The notes below the pieces were generated by a model. That model saw only the letters and a list, made by a program, of their open reading frames with translations, had not been told where the DNA came from and did no database searches. The position numbers were made by a program, and so were the translations under genes. Shown here piece by piece: positions 1-5,860 of a stretch of 9,567 bases of DNA. The DNA comes from Gammaproteobacteria bacterium. Its GTDB lineage: Bacteria > Pseudomonadota > Alphaproteobacteria > UBA828. The stretch covers positions 11,819-21,385 of the forward strand of contig PAWF01000046.1 in the NCBI GenBank assembly GCA_002714015.1, in the 5' to 3' direction. The stretch's first letter is position 1. Each line of letters begins with the position of its first letter.

Positions 1-860
1 TGTAGAAGTGATATTGACCCACCGTGGTCACAACGAATTGCTTCCCCTTCTCGTCTTATAATTTCTAAGCCTAATGCTCTGGACATCCATTTATTACCTG
101 TTCCTGTATATATCTTATTAGGTAGTTTAGGTACTGCTCTTAAATGAGCTAGTATGTTGGTGGCGTCCTGATAAGACTCATTAAATAATTGCCTTATGGC
201 TTTAGATAAACGGACTTTAATTTCAGTTTGTAAAGGTAAGTCGTATAAAAGGTTTGCTGTTATTTCAGATGAAATTTCTGCAACATCAATTTTTTTTAAA
301 AAAACCATGTCCCTTTTTTTTGTCATATTAATAAAATCACAATCATATGAATTTCTTACACTATCGGAGATGCCATGAAGTAATTCTCTTAATAATGAAT
401 TATGTGTTAGGGATACTGCATCCGGATAGAGCATGGCTTTTGGTATCTTTGGGATGCTTGTCCAGCTTGCAGTTCTTGCAAGTCTTCGTAACCCGAGAAA
501 CCTTGGAGGTTTAGTGTTTTGTCCTAATGAAGGCAAAGTTTTTGGAAGTTTATCAGTTCTTCCAGAAAAGTAATCTACCATTTCTGGTCCAACTAACTGT
601 TGACCCTTTATCAATGCTGAGTCTGTAAGAAGTGCCAATTGTATAAGTGCTAGAGTTTGATTGGGGCGCCGACCTAATAACAATACATCTCTAATATCTG
701 AGTCAGGAACAGCAACTGTTTGCTTTAAATATATTTTATAAAATGCTCTCATATGTGGAATAATATCGGCTAAACTGACTGGCCAAGCATGTATTGGTAA
801 TAGACTATTTGTCTCAACATCAAGTGTGACAGGTATATTGCGGTTACTGTTAGCTTTCAT
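1..860 (-). CDS. Unrecognised protein, C-terminally cut by window edge (possible surface-glycan transferase)
   Basis: An uninterrupted reading frame runs from an ATG at 860 down to base 1, giving 286 codons with no stop, so the 3' part of the gene lies outside the window. A GGAG Shine-Dalgarno 9 nt upstream of the ATG supports this start. The gene begins 22 nt after the SDR stop, so the two are probably co-transcribed. I do not recognise the N-terminal ~240 residues: no signal peptide, no clear membrane segments, a mixed alpha/beta-looking composition. Near the visible end are YTGTGNKW (about residues 251-258) and DHGGS (278-282). A 'TGTG...[DQ]HG' pattern recalls some surface polysaccharide transferases as I remember them, but this is a weak resemblance. 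The coding strand carries long homopolymers near 290-322 (A8, T7A8), which are possible slippage sites. That the gene exists is well supported; its function is not. Confidence 0.75.
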   Translation of the reverse strand, partial: MKANSNRNIPVTLDVETNSLLPIHAWPVSLADIIPHMRAFYKIYLKQTVAVPDSDIRDVLLLGRRPNQTLALIQLALLTDSALIKGQQLVGPEMVDYFSGRTDKLPKTLPSLGQNTKPPRFLGLRRLARTASWTSIPKIPKAMLYPDAVSLTHNSLLRELLHGISDSVRNSYDCDFINMTKKRDMVFLKKIDVAEISSEITANLLYDLPLQTEIKVRLSKAIRQLFNESYQDATNILAHLRAVPKLPNKIYTGTGNKWMSRALGLEIIRREGEAIRCDHGGSISLL

Positions 861-869
861 TCAAAATGA

Positions 870-873
870 CTCC
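870..873 (-). promoter_or_regulatory. Shine-Dalgarno of the edge gene
   Basis: GGAG on the minus strand, 9 nt before the ATG at 860. It lies in the short gap after the SDR stop codon and fixes the start of the downstream gene. Confidence 0.6.
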
Positions 874-882
874 AAGAGTGAA

Positions 883-1635
883 TCATCCAATCTCAGCGTT
901 CATGCCGCCATCTATTGGCATTACATGTCCTGTAATAAAACTAGACTCATTTGAGCAAAGCCAGCAGACCGCATTTGCTACCTCCTCGGGGCGACCTATT
1001 CGCTTCATAGGAACTCTTCCAGAAGCTTTATCTGGATCATTCTTCCAGCCTCTGAGCAATAAAGGAGTTAAGATAGGTCCGGGTGCTACAGCATTTATTC
1101 TAACCCCTTTTGCGGCATATTCCAAAGCAGCTGCTTTTGTCATTCCAGATACTGCATGTTTAGCTGTCATATAAGGAGACCACTCCGGCCAACAGTTTAA
1201 ACCCCAAATAGAACTCGCATTTACAATTGCCCCGCCACCAGATTCCATAATAGCTGGGATTTGTGCTTGCATTGACATATATACTCCATTGATCATTACA
1301 TCGAATGCATGCTGTACTTCTGTCATCTTTTGTTCAGCTAGTAATGCTTGCTGTCCTTCAATACCAGCATTGTTATAAGCAAAGTCTAATCTGCCGAATT
1401 CGGTTAGAGATTTTTCAACCATTTCGGAAATATGGGTGGCATTAGATACATCTGTATATTTGAAAAGAGCAATCCCACCTTTATCTTTAACGCTTTTAGC
1501 GGCAGCCTCTCCGTTTTCTTCATCAACATCAGCAATTATAACGGCTGCACCTCTAGAAGACATTTCAATAACAGTTGAATAGCCAATACCTGAACTGCCA
1601 CCTGTGACTATTGCCACTTTTTCAGAGAACATCAT
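883..1635 (-). CDS. Short-chain dehydrogenase/reductase (classical SDR)
   Basis: A 250-residue protein, the normal length for a classical SDR: an NAD(P)-dependent cytosolic oxidoreductase acting on an alcohol/ketone pair. All family motifs are present in order: TGGSSGIG cofactor-binding turn (11-18), an acidic residue D36 at the end of beta-2 (favours NAD over NADP), NNAG (88-91), N116, catalytic S142 in NASSIWG, and Y155-x3-K159. The C-terminal VAPGPILT stretch (183-190) and the GRPEEVA...FITG...DGG tail are typical of the FabG-like branch. The substrate cannot be read from the sequence. Two ATGs stand in tandem at 1635 and 1632 with no strong Shine-Dalgarno, so either may be used. The gene heads a minus-strand unit with the edge gene and is divergent from the ABM-domain gene. 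SDR and ABM proteins often occur together around quinone or aromatic metabolism, so joint control is plausible. Confidence 0.93.
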   Translation of the reverse strand: MMFSEKVAIVTGGSSGIGYSTVIEMSSRGAAVIIADVDEENGEAAAKSVKDKGGIALFKYTDVSNATHISEMVEKSLTEFGRLDFAYNNAGIEGQQALLAEQKMTEVQHAFDVMINGVYMSMQAQIPAIMESGGGAIVNASSIWGLNCWPEWSPYMTAKHAVSGMTKAAALEYAAKGVRINAVAPGPILTPLLLRGWKNDPDKASGRVPMKRIGRPEEVANAVCWLCSNESSFITGHVMPIDGGMNAEIG

Positions 1636-1683
1636 TGATTTAAGCCATTTACAGATAATTTGTAATTAAAGCAAACCATTAAA

Positions 1684-1711
1684 ATTATTTCCGCTATTTG
1701 TTGAAAGTCAA
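1684..1711 (-). promoter_or_regulatory. Sigma70-like promoter candidate for the SDR operon
   Basis: Read on the minus strand, TTGACT (1711-1706) and AATAAT (1689-1684) are separated by 16 bp; each matches the -35/-10 consensus at 5 of 6 positions. The predicted transcript would start near 1677, about 40 nt before the SDR ATG. This is judged by eye; AT-rich DNA gives many chance matches. Confidence 0.45.
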
Positions 1712-1762
1712 TTTGAATTGGGGAGTAAAAAAAAATATAGCATACAATACATTCTGCAAATA

Positions 1763-1797
1763 TAGAGTCTAGAATCTAGCTATAAAACTCTAGAGTT
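1763..1797. promoter_or_regulatory. Cluster of CTAG-centred palindromes, possible operator
   Basis: Three palindromes lie side by side: TAGAGTCTA (1763-1771), CTAGAATCTAG (1769-1779) and the perfect 12-mer AACTCTAGAGTT (1786-1797). The core TCTAG recurs at 1768, 1775 and 1789, so the copies are 7 and 14 bp apart, i.e. in heptad phase. The cluster sits between the divergent SDR and ABM genes, upstream of both. This geometry fits binding sites for a dimeric regulator, but no regulator gene is in the window. Confidence 0.4.
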
Positions 1798-1867
1798 AAT
1801 TTTTAAGACCTTTATAAGATTATATTTAATAGAATTTATATATTATCTTTTTTTAATATAAATATCT

Positions 1868-1872
1868 AAGGA
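1868..1872 (+). promoter_or_regulatory. Shine-Dalgarno AAGGA that selects a TTG start
   Basis: AAGGA lies 8 nt before the TTG at 1881. The nearer ATG at 1874 is in another frame, opens only six codons, and is too close to this site. An in-frame stop at 1875-1877 rules out any earlier start for the ABM gene. Confidence 0.6.
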
Positions 1873-1880
1873 AATGAAAA

Positions 1881-2270
1881 TTGACACATTTTGATTCATC
1901 TACACCATTTATTTTGATAGCAAGAATAAAGGTTAAAGAAGGTAAGGTTGAGGATTACTTAAAGCTCGCCAAGATTACTGATGAAGCAGTAAAGGAGTCG
2001 GAACCTGGTATGATTCATCACACATTTGATGCGGACCCCAGTCACCCCCTTCAGTTTGTATGGTCAGAACTTTATGAAAATGATGCAGCCTTTTTTGCGC
2101 ACCTGAATAATCCACCCGTTAGTGACTATCTCTCAAAACATGCTGCACTTGCCGATTCATTCAGCGTAGAAGTCTATGGAACTGTTGGTAAAGAGTGCAG
2201 AGAAGCTATGCTTTCTATAGGTATTCCTGTTCAAATATTTGAGACAAAATGTGGTTATAGTCGTGTTTGA
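1881..2270 (+). CDS. ABM-fold (antibiotic biosynthesis monooxygenase) family protein
   Basis: A 129-residue protein in which about residues 9-100 match the dimeric ferredoxin-like ABM fold. Beta-1 'FILIARIKVKEGK' is followed by a helix, then 'EPGMIHHTFDADPSHPLQF', 'VWSELYENDAAFFAH' and a helix ending '...ALADSFSVEVYG'. Relatives include YgiN-type quinol monooxygenases, heme-degrading enzymes and cofactor-free oxygenases; the sequence alone does not say which applies. It has no signal peptide and so is cytosolic. About 28 residues after the core contain two cysteines and have no assigned role. The start is TTG at 1881, fixed by an AAGGA site and an upstream in-frame stop. The gene is single on its strand, divergent from the SDR gene, and faces the ceramidase gene. 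I saw no convincing -35/-10 pair in the very AT-rich leader. Confidence 0.85.
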   Translation: MTHFDSSTPFILIARIKVKEGKVEDYLKLAKITDEAVKESEPGMIHHTFDADPSHPLQFVWSELYENDAAFFAHLNNPPVSDYLSKHAALADSFSVEVYGTVGKECREAMLSIGIPVQIFETKCGYSRV

Positions 2271-2286
2271 TGATTTTATTAATATC

Positions 2287-2316
2287 AAATTATGATAATA
2301 ATTTATTTTCTTTTTT
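2287..2316 (+). terminator. AT-only hairpin with T tract after the ABM gene
   Basis: AAATTAT (2287-2293), loop GATA and ATAATTT (2298-2304) form a perfect 7-bp stem, followed by ATTTTCTTTTTT. The stem contains no G-C pair, so it would be a weak intrinsic terminator. Its position 16 nt after the ABM stop, between convergent genes, is right for one. Confidence 0.4.
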
Positions 2317-2351
2317 AAAAAGTTAAACATTTTTATAAATTGTTCATATGT

Positions 2352-3002
2352 TTATGAGGGCTTATGTTTTCCAAATACAATAAGAGCTCGTGTCACAATA
2401 AAAAGAACAAGTGCATTTAATAGATGCCACATAAAATGCGTACCAAGAGGAAAGCTCTCGCATACGATTTCATCAATAGTTCTTAAAGTTAGAGATATTG
2501 AAAAAATTATTGCTGCAAGTAATAGAAAATAGCTGGCAGGATGTTTTTTAAAGATAAATAAATACCCACCCATAATTACCATTGCTAGTAAGGCGCCTAA
2601 ATATGCACCTGCCGGTAATTTAATAAGTAGCTGAAATAATATGGAAAAAGCTAAAATAGAGCTTGTGCCCAAAATACAAAACCATAAAGAGGCAGCAACA
2701 AAACGCCTAAGTGCAAACCATGCATAAGTTAAAATAAAAATTGATATTGGTGTAACATCGGCAATCATTGCCCAAGTAGTAGCATGTGTATGGAATAACC
2801 AACTGCCAAGACCAATTAGTAAAATTAAACTTACTAAAATCCAAGAAGTAATATCTTTACGGGCATTTATATTTTGGCGAAAAATTGTGAGGGATAAAAT
2901 TAATCCACTAAAAATAAATGCAATATTGGTGAGTGCATTAATAGGTTCTGCCCAATATTCAATATTGTTTCTTTCACAATATATATCTATGTAGTTATTC
3001 AA
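2352..3002 (-). CDS. Ceramidase-family (alkaline ceramidase / CREST) integral membrane protein
   Basis: A 216-residue protein with about seven hydrophobic segments and the signature of the alkaline ceramidase family (PF05875). Those enzymes hydrolyse the amide bond of ceramides within the membrane. The N-terminal 'YCER-N...WAEP-N-L-N' block (8-25) corresponds to the calcium-binding segment of human ACER3. S67-x3-H71 with D82 and the pair H189-x3-H193 reproduce the spacing of the ACER3 zinc site (S77, H81, D92, H217, H221), so the catalytic set looks intact. Bacterial homologues are mostly uncharacterised, and the true substrate may be another N-acyl lipid. The start is TTG at 3002, six bases after an in-frame TAA; the conserved block begins at residue 8, so little else is possible. 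No clear Shine-Dalgarno is present. It is the last gene of a probable minus-strand unit, 58 nt after the small unknown gene. Confidence 0.88.
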   Translation of the reverse strand: MNNYIDIYCERNNIEYWAEPINALTNIAFIFSGLILSLTIFRQNINARKDITSWILVSLILLIGLGSWLFHTHATTWAMIADVTPISIFILTYAWFALRRFVAASLWFCILGTSSILAFSILFQLLIKLPAGAYLGALLAMVIMGGYLFIFKKHPASYFLLLAAIIFSISLTLRTIDEIVCESFPLGTHFMWHLLNALVLFIVTRALIVFGKHKPS

Positions 3003-3060
3003 AGTTTATGAACTTAAGGCTAACTTTTAGAAAGATTTTTTTGGTTAGTCATCACTACTA

Positions 3061-3492
3061 TCAGACCTTATTATTTTTTGGTGGCTGCGGGTTATTTGCG
3101 GGGTTGCTATCTATTAATTTAACTTCACTGATCAGGTTATTTTCATACAGTGGCTTTAGGTCTTTAAAAAGTGATCTTGCCAGTTCCTCCTCATAAACCT
3201 GTTCACTATCTAAGTAGAAAGCAAAAGATTTTTTATGTTTTTGAGCTTTCTGTGGGTTTTCAATTGTCTGTTTGGTCCACTCATAAAGTGGATAGTTATC
3301 TAAAGTGTTTTGTTCTGCCTCTAAACAGTAATCTCTGAAAGCATCATAAGTACAAACTGGGGTCAGTTTATGAGTGTTGGCTATAGAAAATATAATACCT
3401 GAAGTCCCTGTCTTATCTTCTGCCCTTAATGCATTGGATAAATTTTCATCAACGCGAATTCTTACTTGATATAGCCATTGGTTTTTATTCAA
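3061..3492 (-). CDS. Small conserved-looking protein of unknown function
   Basis: I do not recognise this family. From the TTG at 3492 it encodes 143 residues. An earlier in-frame TTG at 3525 would add 11 residues, but a GGAG site 7 nt before 3492 favours the shorter form. The protein is soluble, without signal peptide or membrane helix. It opens with a likely strand 'QWLYQVRIRVDENLSNALR', has a middle part with two cysteines ('PVCTYDAF-DYCLEAE'), a charged Lys-rich turn, another strand 'SFAFYLDSEQVYEEEL', and a polar, Asn/Pro-rich, probably disordered tail ('SNPANNPQPPKNNK'). It lies between the alpha/beta hydrolase and the ceramidase-family gene, all on the minus strand with short gaps, so it is probably co-transcribed with them. 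That placement is the only clue to its role. Confidence 0.7.
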   Translation of the reverse strand: MNKNQWLYQVRIRVDENLSNALRAEDKTGTSGIIFSIANTHKLTPVCTYDAFRDYCLEAEQNTLDNYPLYEWTKQTIENPQKAQKHKKSFAFYLDSEQVYEEELARSLFKDLKPLYENNLISEVKLIDSNPANNPQPPKNNKV

Positions 3493-3499
3493 AATAATA

Positions 3500-3503
3500 C
3501 TCC
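3500..3503 (-). promoter_or_regulatory. Shine-Dalgarno GGAG deciding a TTG start
   Basis: GGAG on the minus strand lies 7 nt before the TTG at 3492, whereas the longer candidate start at 3525 has no comparable site. This supports the 143-residue version of the small unknown protein. Confidence 0.55.
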
Positions 3504-3528
3504 ATAATGCGTTAAGGTTACTCAAATA

Positions 3529-3565
3529 CCATAGTTAACCAAAAGTTAACCTCTAAATGCTATGG
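3529..3565 (-). repeat. Intercistronic inverted repeat with paired GTTAAC boxes
   Basis: CCATAG and CTATGG (3560-3565 and 3529-3534 on the plus-strand map) enclose two GTTAAC palindromes (3534-3539 and 3545-3550). In the minus-strand transcript GTTAAC-TTTTG-GTTAAC can fold as a 6-bp hairpin, and the outer arms extend it with a bulge. The element overlaps the stop codon of the hydrolase gene and precedes the next gene. It could be an mRNA stability or partial termination element, or a protein site; no T tract follows. Confidence 0.4.
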
Positions 3566-4426
3566 CTTAAGATGTTTAACAAAGAATTCACAAGCAGCTT
3601 TACTAGCTTCATCTAATCTTGACATATATGGGTCATAATGTTTGCAGTCCAATAGTAAGAGCTCCTTTGGCTCTAGGGCACGATCGTATGCTTCTAACTG
3701 ATCTCTTGTTGGTACGCGTGTATCGTTTGCTGCCACTATCATTAACAACGGAGTTGGGCTAATTCTATGCATGAAAGACCAAGGCTCATACTCTAGCCAT
3801 AAATCGCGGCTACGAAGCGTTATTTCGTTAAGATAACCAGTACCCTCACCTAATGCTTCAGCCCATTTGGCTGTTTCACCTTCAGATTGATAAACTGGCA
3901 TCGTAGTAGCCGGGTGACCTCTTGCACGATCATCATAATCTTTATAAATCGTATTGAGAAAGCTAGACATTTCAGGCGCGGTTATCATTCGCTCAATTGC
4001 ACCCGAACCAGAGGTCACTGGAACTTGACTAACTATGCAAGAGATACGTCTGTCCACAGCACCAATAACTAAAACATGACCTCCAGAATAACTTGTTCCC
4101 CAAAGAGCTATACGAGTTGAATCTAATGCTTCATGAATTCTGGCATGAGATATTACTTCCCGCATATCACGAATTTGTTGCCACGGGTCTACCTCTTGGC
4201 GAATATCACCATCACTGTGACCAAAGTTGCGGTGGTCGTAAATTAATGCAGCAAGCCCAGCTTTCTGGAAAGCTTTTGCAAAAGGATCAAGACCCATATC
4301 CATAAGTGCACTGAAACCGTGGCTCATAACTACTGCTGGGTAAGGTCCAGGGCCATCAGGCAAATATAGTTTACCTGCTAACTTAACTTTATCAGCCATG
4401 GATAAACTAATATCGTGTGTTTGCAC
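3560..4426 (-). CDS. Alpha/beta hydrolase (dienelactone hydrolase / S15-like serine hydrolase)
   Basis: A 288-residue cytosolic serine hydrolase. The fold is marked by 'YPAVVMSHGFS' (oxyanion region, 29-39), 'LIYDHRNFGHSDG' (61-73), the nucleophile elbow W-G-T-S112-Y-S-G-G, the acid D235 in 'AANDTRVP' and the base H263 in 'CKHYDPY', so the triad is complete. The segment between the elbow and the acid (about 135-220) is a helical, aromatic-rich cap. The layout resembles S15/dienelactone-type hydrolases used on esters, amides or C-C bonds in secondary metabolism and catabolism; the substrate is not predictable. The start is GTG at 4426 with a strong GGGGAAG site just upstream. It is the first gene of a probable minus-strand unit with the small unknown and ceramidase-like genes, and divergent from threonine ammonia-lyase. 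Confidence 0.9.
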   Translation of the reverse strand: MQTHDISLSMADKVKLAGKLYLPDGPGPYPAVVMSHGFSALMDMGLDPFAKAFQKAGLAALIYDHRNFGHSDGDIRQEVDPWQQIRDMREVISHARIHEALDSTRIALWGTSYSGGHVLVIGAVDRRISCIVSQVPVTSGSGAIERMITAPEMSSFLNTIYKDYDDRARGHPATTMPVYQSEGETAKWAEALGEGTGYLNEITLRSRDLWLEYEPWSFMHRISPTPLLMIVAANDTRVPTRDQLEAYDRALEPKELLLLDCKHYDPYMSRLDEASKAACEFFVKHLKP

Positions 4427-4430
4427 TTTA

Positions 4431-4437
4431 CTTCCCC
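4431..4437 (-). promoter_or_regulatory. Strong Shine-Dalgarno before a GTG start
   Basis: GGGGAAG on the minus strand, with its GGGGA core 6 nt before the GTG at 4426. It makes the GTG the preferred start over the internal ATG at codon 10. Confidence 0.6.
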
Positions 4438-4500
4438 ATTCTTTAAATAATGTTAACCAGATGCAAAATTAAATCAAATTAGAATTTTTTATGGTATTTG

Positions 4501-4506
4501 ATTATA
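4501..4506 (-). promoter_or_regulatory. -10 element candidate for the hydrolase operon
   Basis: A perfect TATAAT reads on the minus strand at 4506-4501, about 75 nt before the hydrolase start. No good -35 hexamer lies 16-18 bp upstream, so confidence is low. Confidence 0.3.
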
Positions 4507-4558
4507 AACTTTGAAAAATTACCTTTTTATAGCCTCAAATTCAAAATAACCTTTGTAT

Positions 4559-4564
4559 TATAAT
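4559..4564 (+). promoter_or_regulatory. -10 element candidate for the threonine lyase cluster
   Basis: A perfect TATAAT stands about 60 nt before the ATG at 4625, diverging from the minus-strand TATAAT at 4506-4501. The -35 position is poor (CAAATT at 17 bp). It is the best candidate promoter for the plus-strand run beginning with threonine ammonia-lyase. Confidence 0.35.
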
Positions 4565-4624
4565 TAGCTTTGATGTTTCCATTAAACCTTAAAAGTTAAA
4601 GATAAGTCGATAAGGCCTACTTTC

Positions 4625-5836
4625 ATGAATATTAATATTACAAGTATCAAAACTGCAGCTCGTGATTTCAGGGATGAGATTCTGCAAACTCCGTTTTCTC
4701 TATCACGACCTCTAACGGAGAAATTAAATGCTGAGGTATATGTAAAATACGAAAATAAGCAGCATACCTCTTCTTTTAAGGTTCGCGGAGCACTAACCAA
4801 GCTGATGACATTATCTCATGAACAAAAAATCAGTGGTGTAATTGCAATGTCTGCAGGTAATCATGCGCAAGGAGTCGCATATAATTCAAAACGTCTTGGT
4901 ATCCCGTCAACCATAGTGATGCCTGACAGTACACCATTTACAAAAATTAGGAGTACTAAAGAATTAGGAGCTGAAGTTATAATTAAAGGAAAAAACCTAA
5001 CGGAAGCTGAAGATTATGCAAAAGAACTCTCTCTTTCTAGAGGTCTAACTTTTATTCATCCATTTAATGATAAGCATATTATTGTTGGTCAAGGAACTAT
5101 TGTATTAGAAATGTTAAAAGAAAATTCTGACATTGATACATTAATAGTTCCAGTTGGAGGAGGGGGGCTAATTGCTGGTTCTTTGATTGCTGCAAAGAGT
5201 CTAAAATCATCAATTAAGGTTATACGTGTTGAGGTTGAGCGATACCCTTCACTAGCTAATGCTCTTGGAGGTTTAACTAAGCCTTGTGAAGGTTCTACTT
5301 TAGCAGAAGGGATAGCAGTGGCTCAAATAGGTAAGATACCCCTCTCAGTTATAAAGGGAAACATTGATGATTTTTTAATTGTATCAGAAGATTCTATAGA
5401 AAGAGCTATTGCATTGTTTGCATTGACTGATAAGACAATAGCAGAAGGTGCAGGTGCTGCTGGTTTAGCCGCACTATTAGAATATCCTGATAATTTTAGA
5501 GATAAAAAAGTAGGATTAATACTTTGTGGGGGGAATATTGATTCCCGCATGCTATCCTCTGTTCTTATGCGAGATATGGTTCGTAACGGTCAGGTGGTTA
5601 CATTGAGTATTACGATACCTGATAAGCCAGGGCAACTGCAGGCTGTTTCTGGTATTTGTGCTGATGCAGGTGCAAATGTACTAGCAGTGGAACATGGTCG
5701 TTTTGCTCTAGACCTTGCCGCAAGTTCAGCTCAACTTGATATTACCATTGAAACGCGAGGTCATCAGCATGCAAAAGAGATTATGGAAAAAATGCAATCA
5801 GCCGGCTTCATTATGAATACATTAAAATCTAAATAA
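4625..5836 (+). CDS. ilvA: Threonine ammonia-lyase, medium form with one ACT domain
   Basis: A 403-residue PLP enzyme that deaminates threonine (often also serine) to 2-oxobutanoate and ammonia. That is the entry step to isoleucine or a route of threonine use. The fold-type II PLP core spans about 1-315: SSFKVRGA with Schiff-base lysine K52, SAGNHAQG (76-83) gripping the substrate carboxylate, the phosphate cradle PVGGGGL (176-182), EGAGAAG (274-280) and CGGN (301-304). Residues about 326-401 form a single ACT domain ('LSITIPDKPGQLQAVSGI'), matching the ~400-residue 'medium' type rather than the 500-residue form with two ACT-like units. An ACT domain implies allosteric control by an amino acid. 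Related enzymes act as serine racemase or hydroxyaspartate lyase, so specificity is not certain. An AAGG lies about 10 nt before the ATG. AlkB follows after 24 nt on the same strand. Confidence 0.93.
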   Translation: MNINITSIKTAARDFRDEILQTPFSLSRPLTEKLNAEVYVKYENKQHTSSFKVRGALTKLMTLSHEQKISGVIAMSAGNHAQGVAYNSKRLGIPSTIVMPDSTPFTKIRSTKELGAEVIIKGKNLTEAEDYAKELSLSRGLTFIHPFNDKHIIVGQGTIVLEMLKENSDIDTLIVPVGGGGLIAGSLIAAKSLKSSIKVIRVEVERYPSLANALGGLTKPCEGSTLAEGIAVAQIGKIPLSVIKGNIDDFLIVSEDSIERAIALFALTDKTIAEGAGAAGLAALLEYPDNFRDKKVGLILCGGNIDSRMLSSVLMRDMVRNGQVVTLSITIPDKPGQLQAVSGICADAGANVLAVEHGRFALDLAASSAQLDITIETRGHQHAKEIMEKMQSAGFIMNTLKSK

Positions 5837-5860
5837 AAAACTATTTAATAAATTATTATA

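Noticed and set aside
196..378. Plus-strand open frame of 60 codons
   Set aside because: It is antisense to the 286-codon edge gene, which has a Shine-Dalgarno and an unbroken frame.
866..1174. Plus-strand open frame of 102 codons
   Set aside because: It lies antisense within the SDR gene, whose complete set of family motifs shows which strand codes.
1874..1894. Six-codon open frame starting at the ATG upstream of the ABM TTG
   Set aside because: The AAGGA site is too close to this ATG to serve it. A leader peptide is possible but nothing else supports it.
3008..3196. Plus-strand open frame of 62 codons with a hydrophobic stretch
   Set aside because: It overlaps the 3' half of the small minus-strand gene and has no Shine-Dalgarno. 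The apparent membrane segment is the antisense image of that gene.
4582..4800. Minus-strand open frame of 72 codons
   Set aside because: It runs antisense through the start of the threonine ammonia-lyase gene and the promoter region; no family signal.
5323..5550. Minus-strand open frame of 75 codons
   Set aside because: Antisense within the PLP core of threonine ammonia-lyase.
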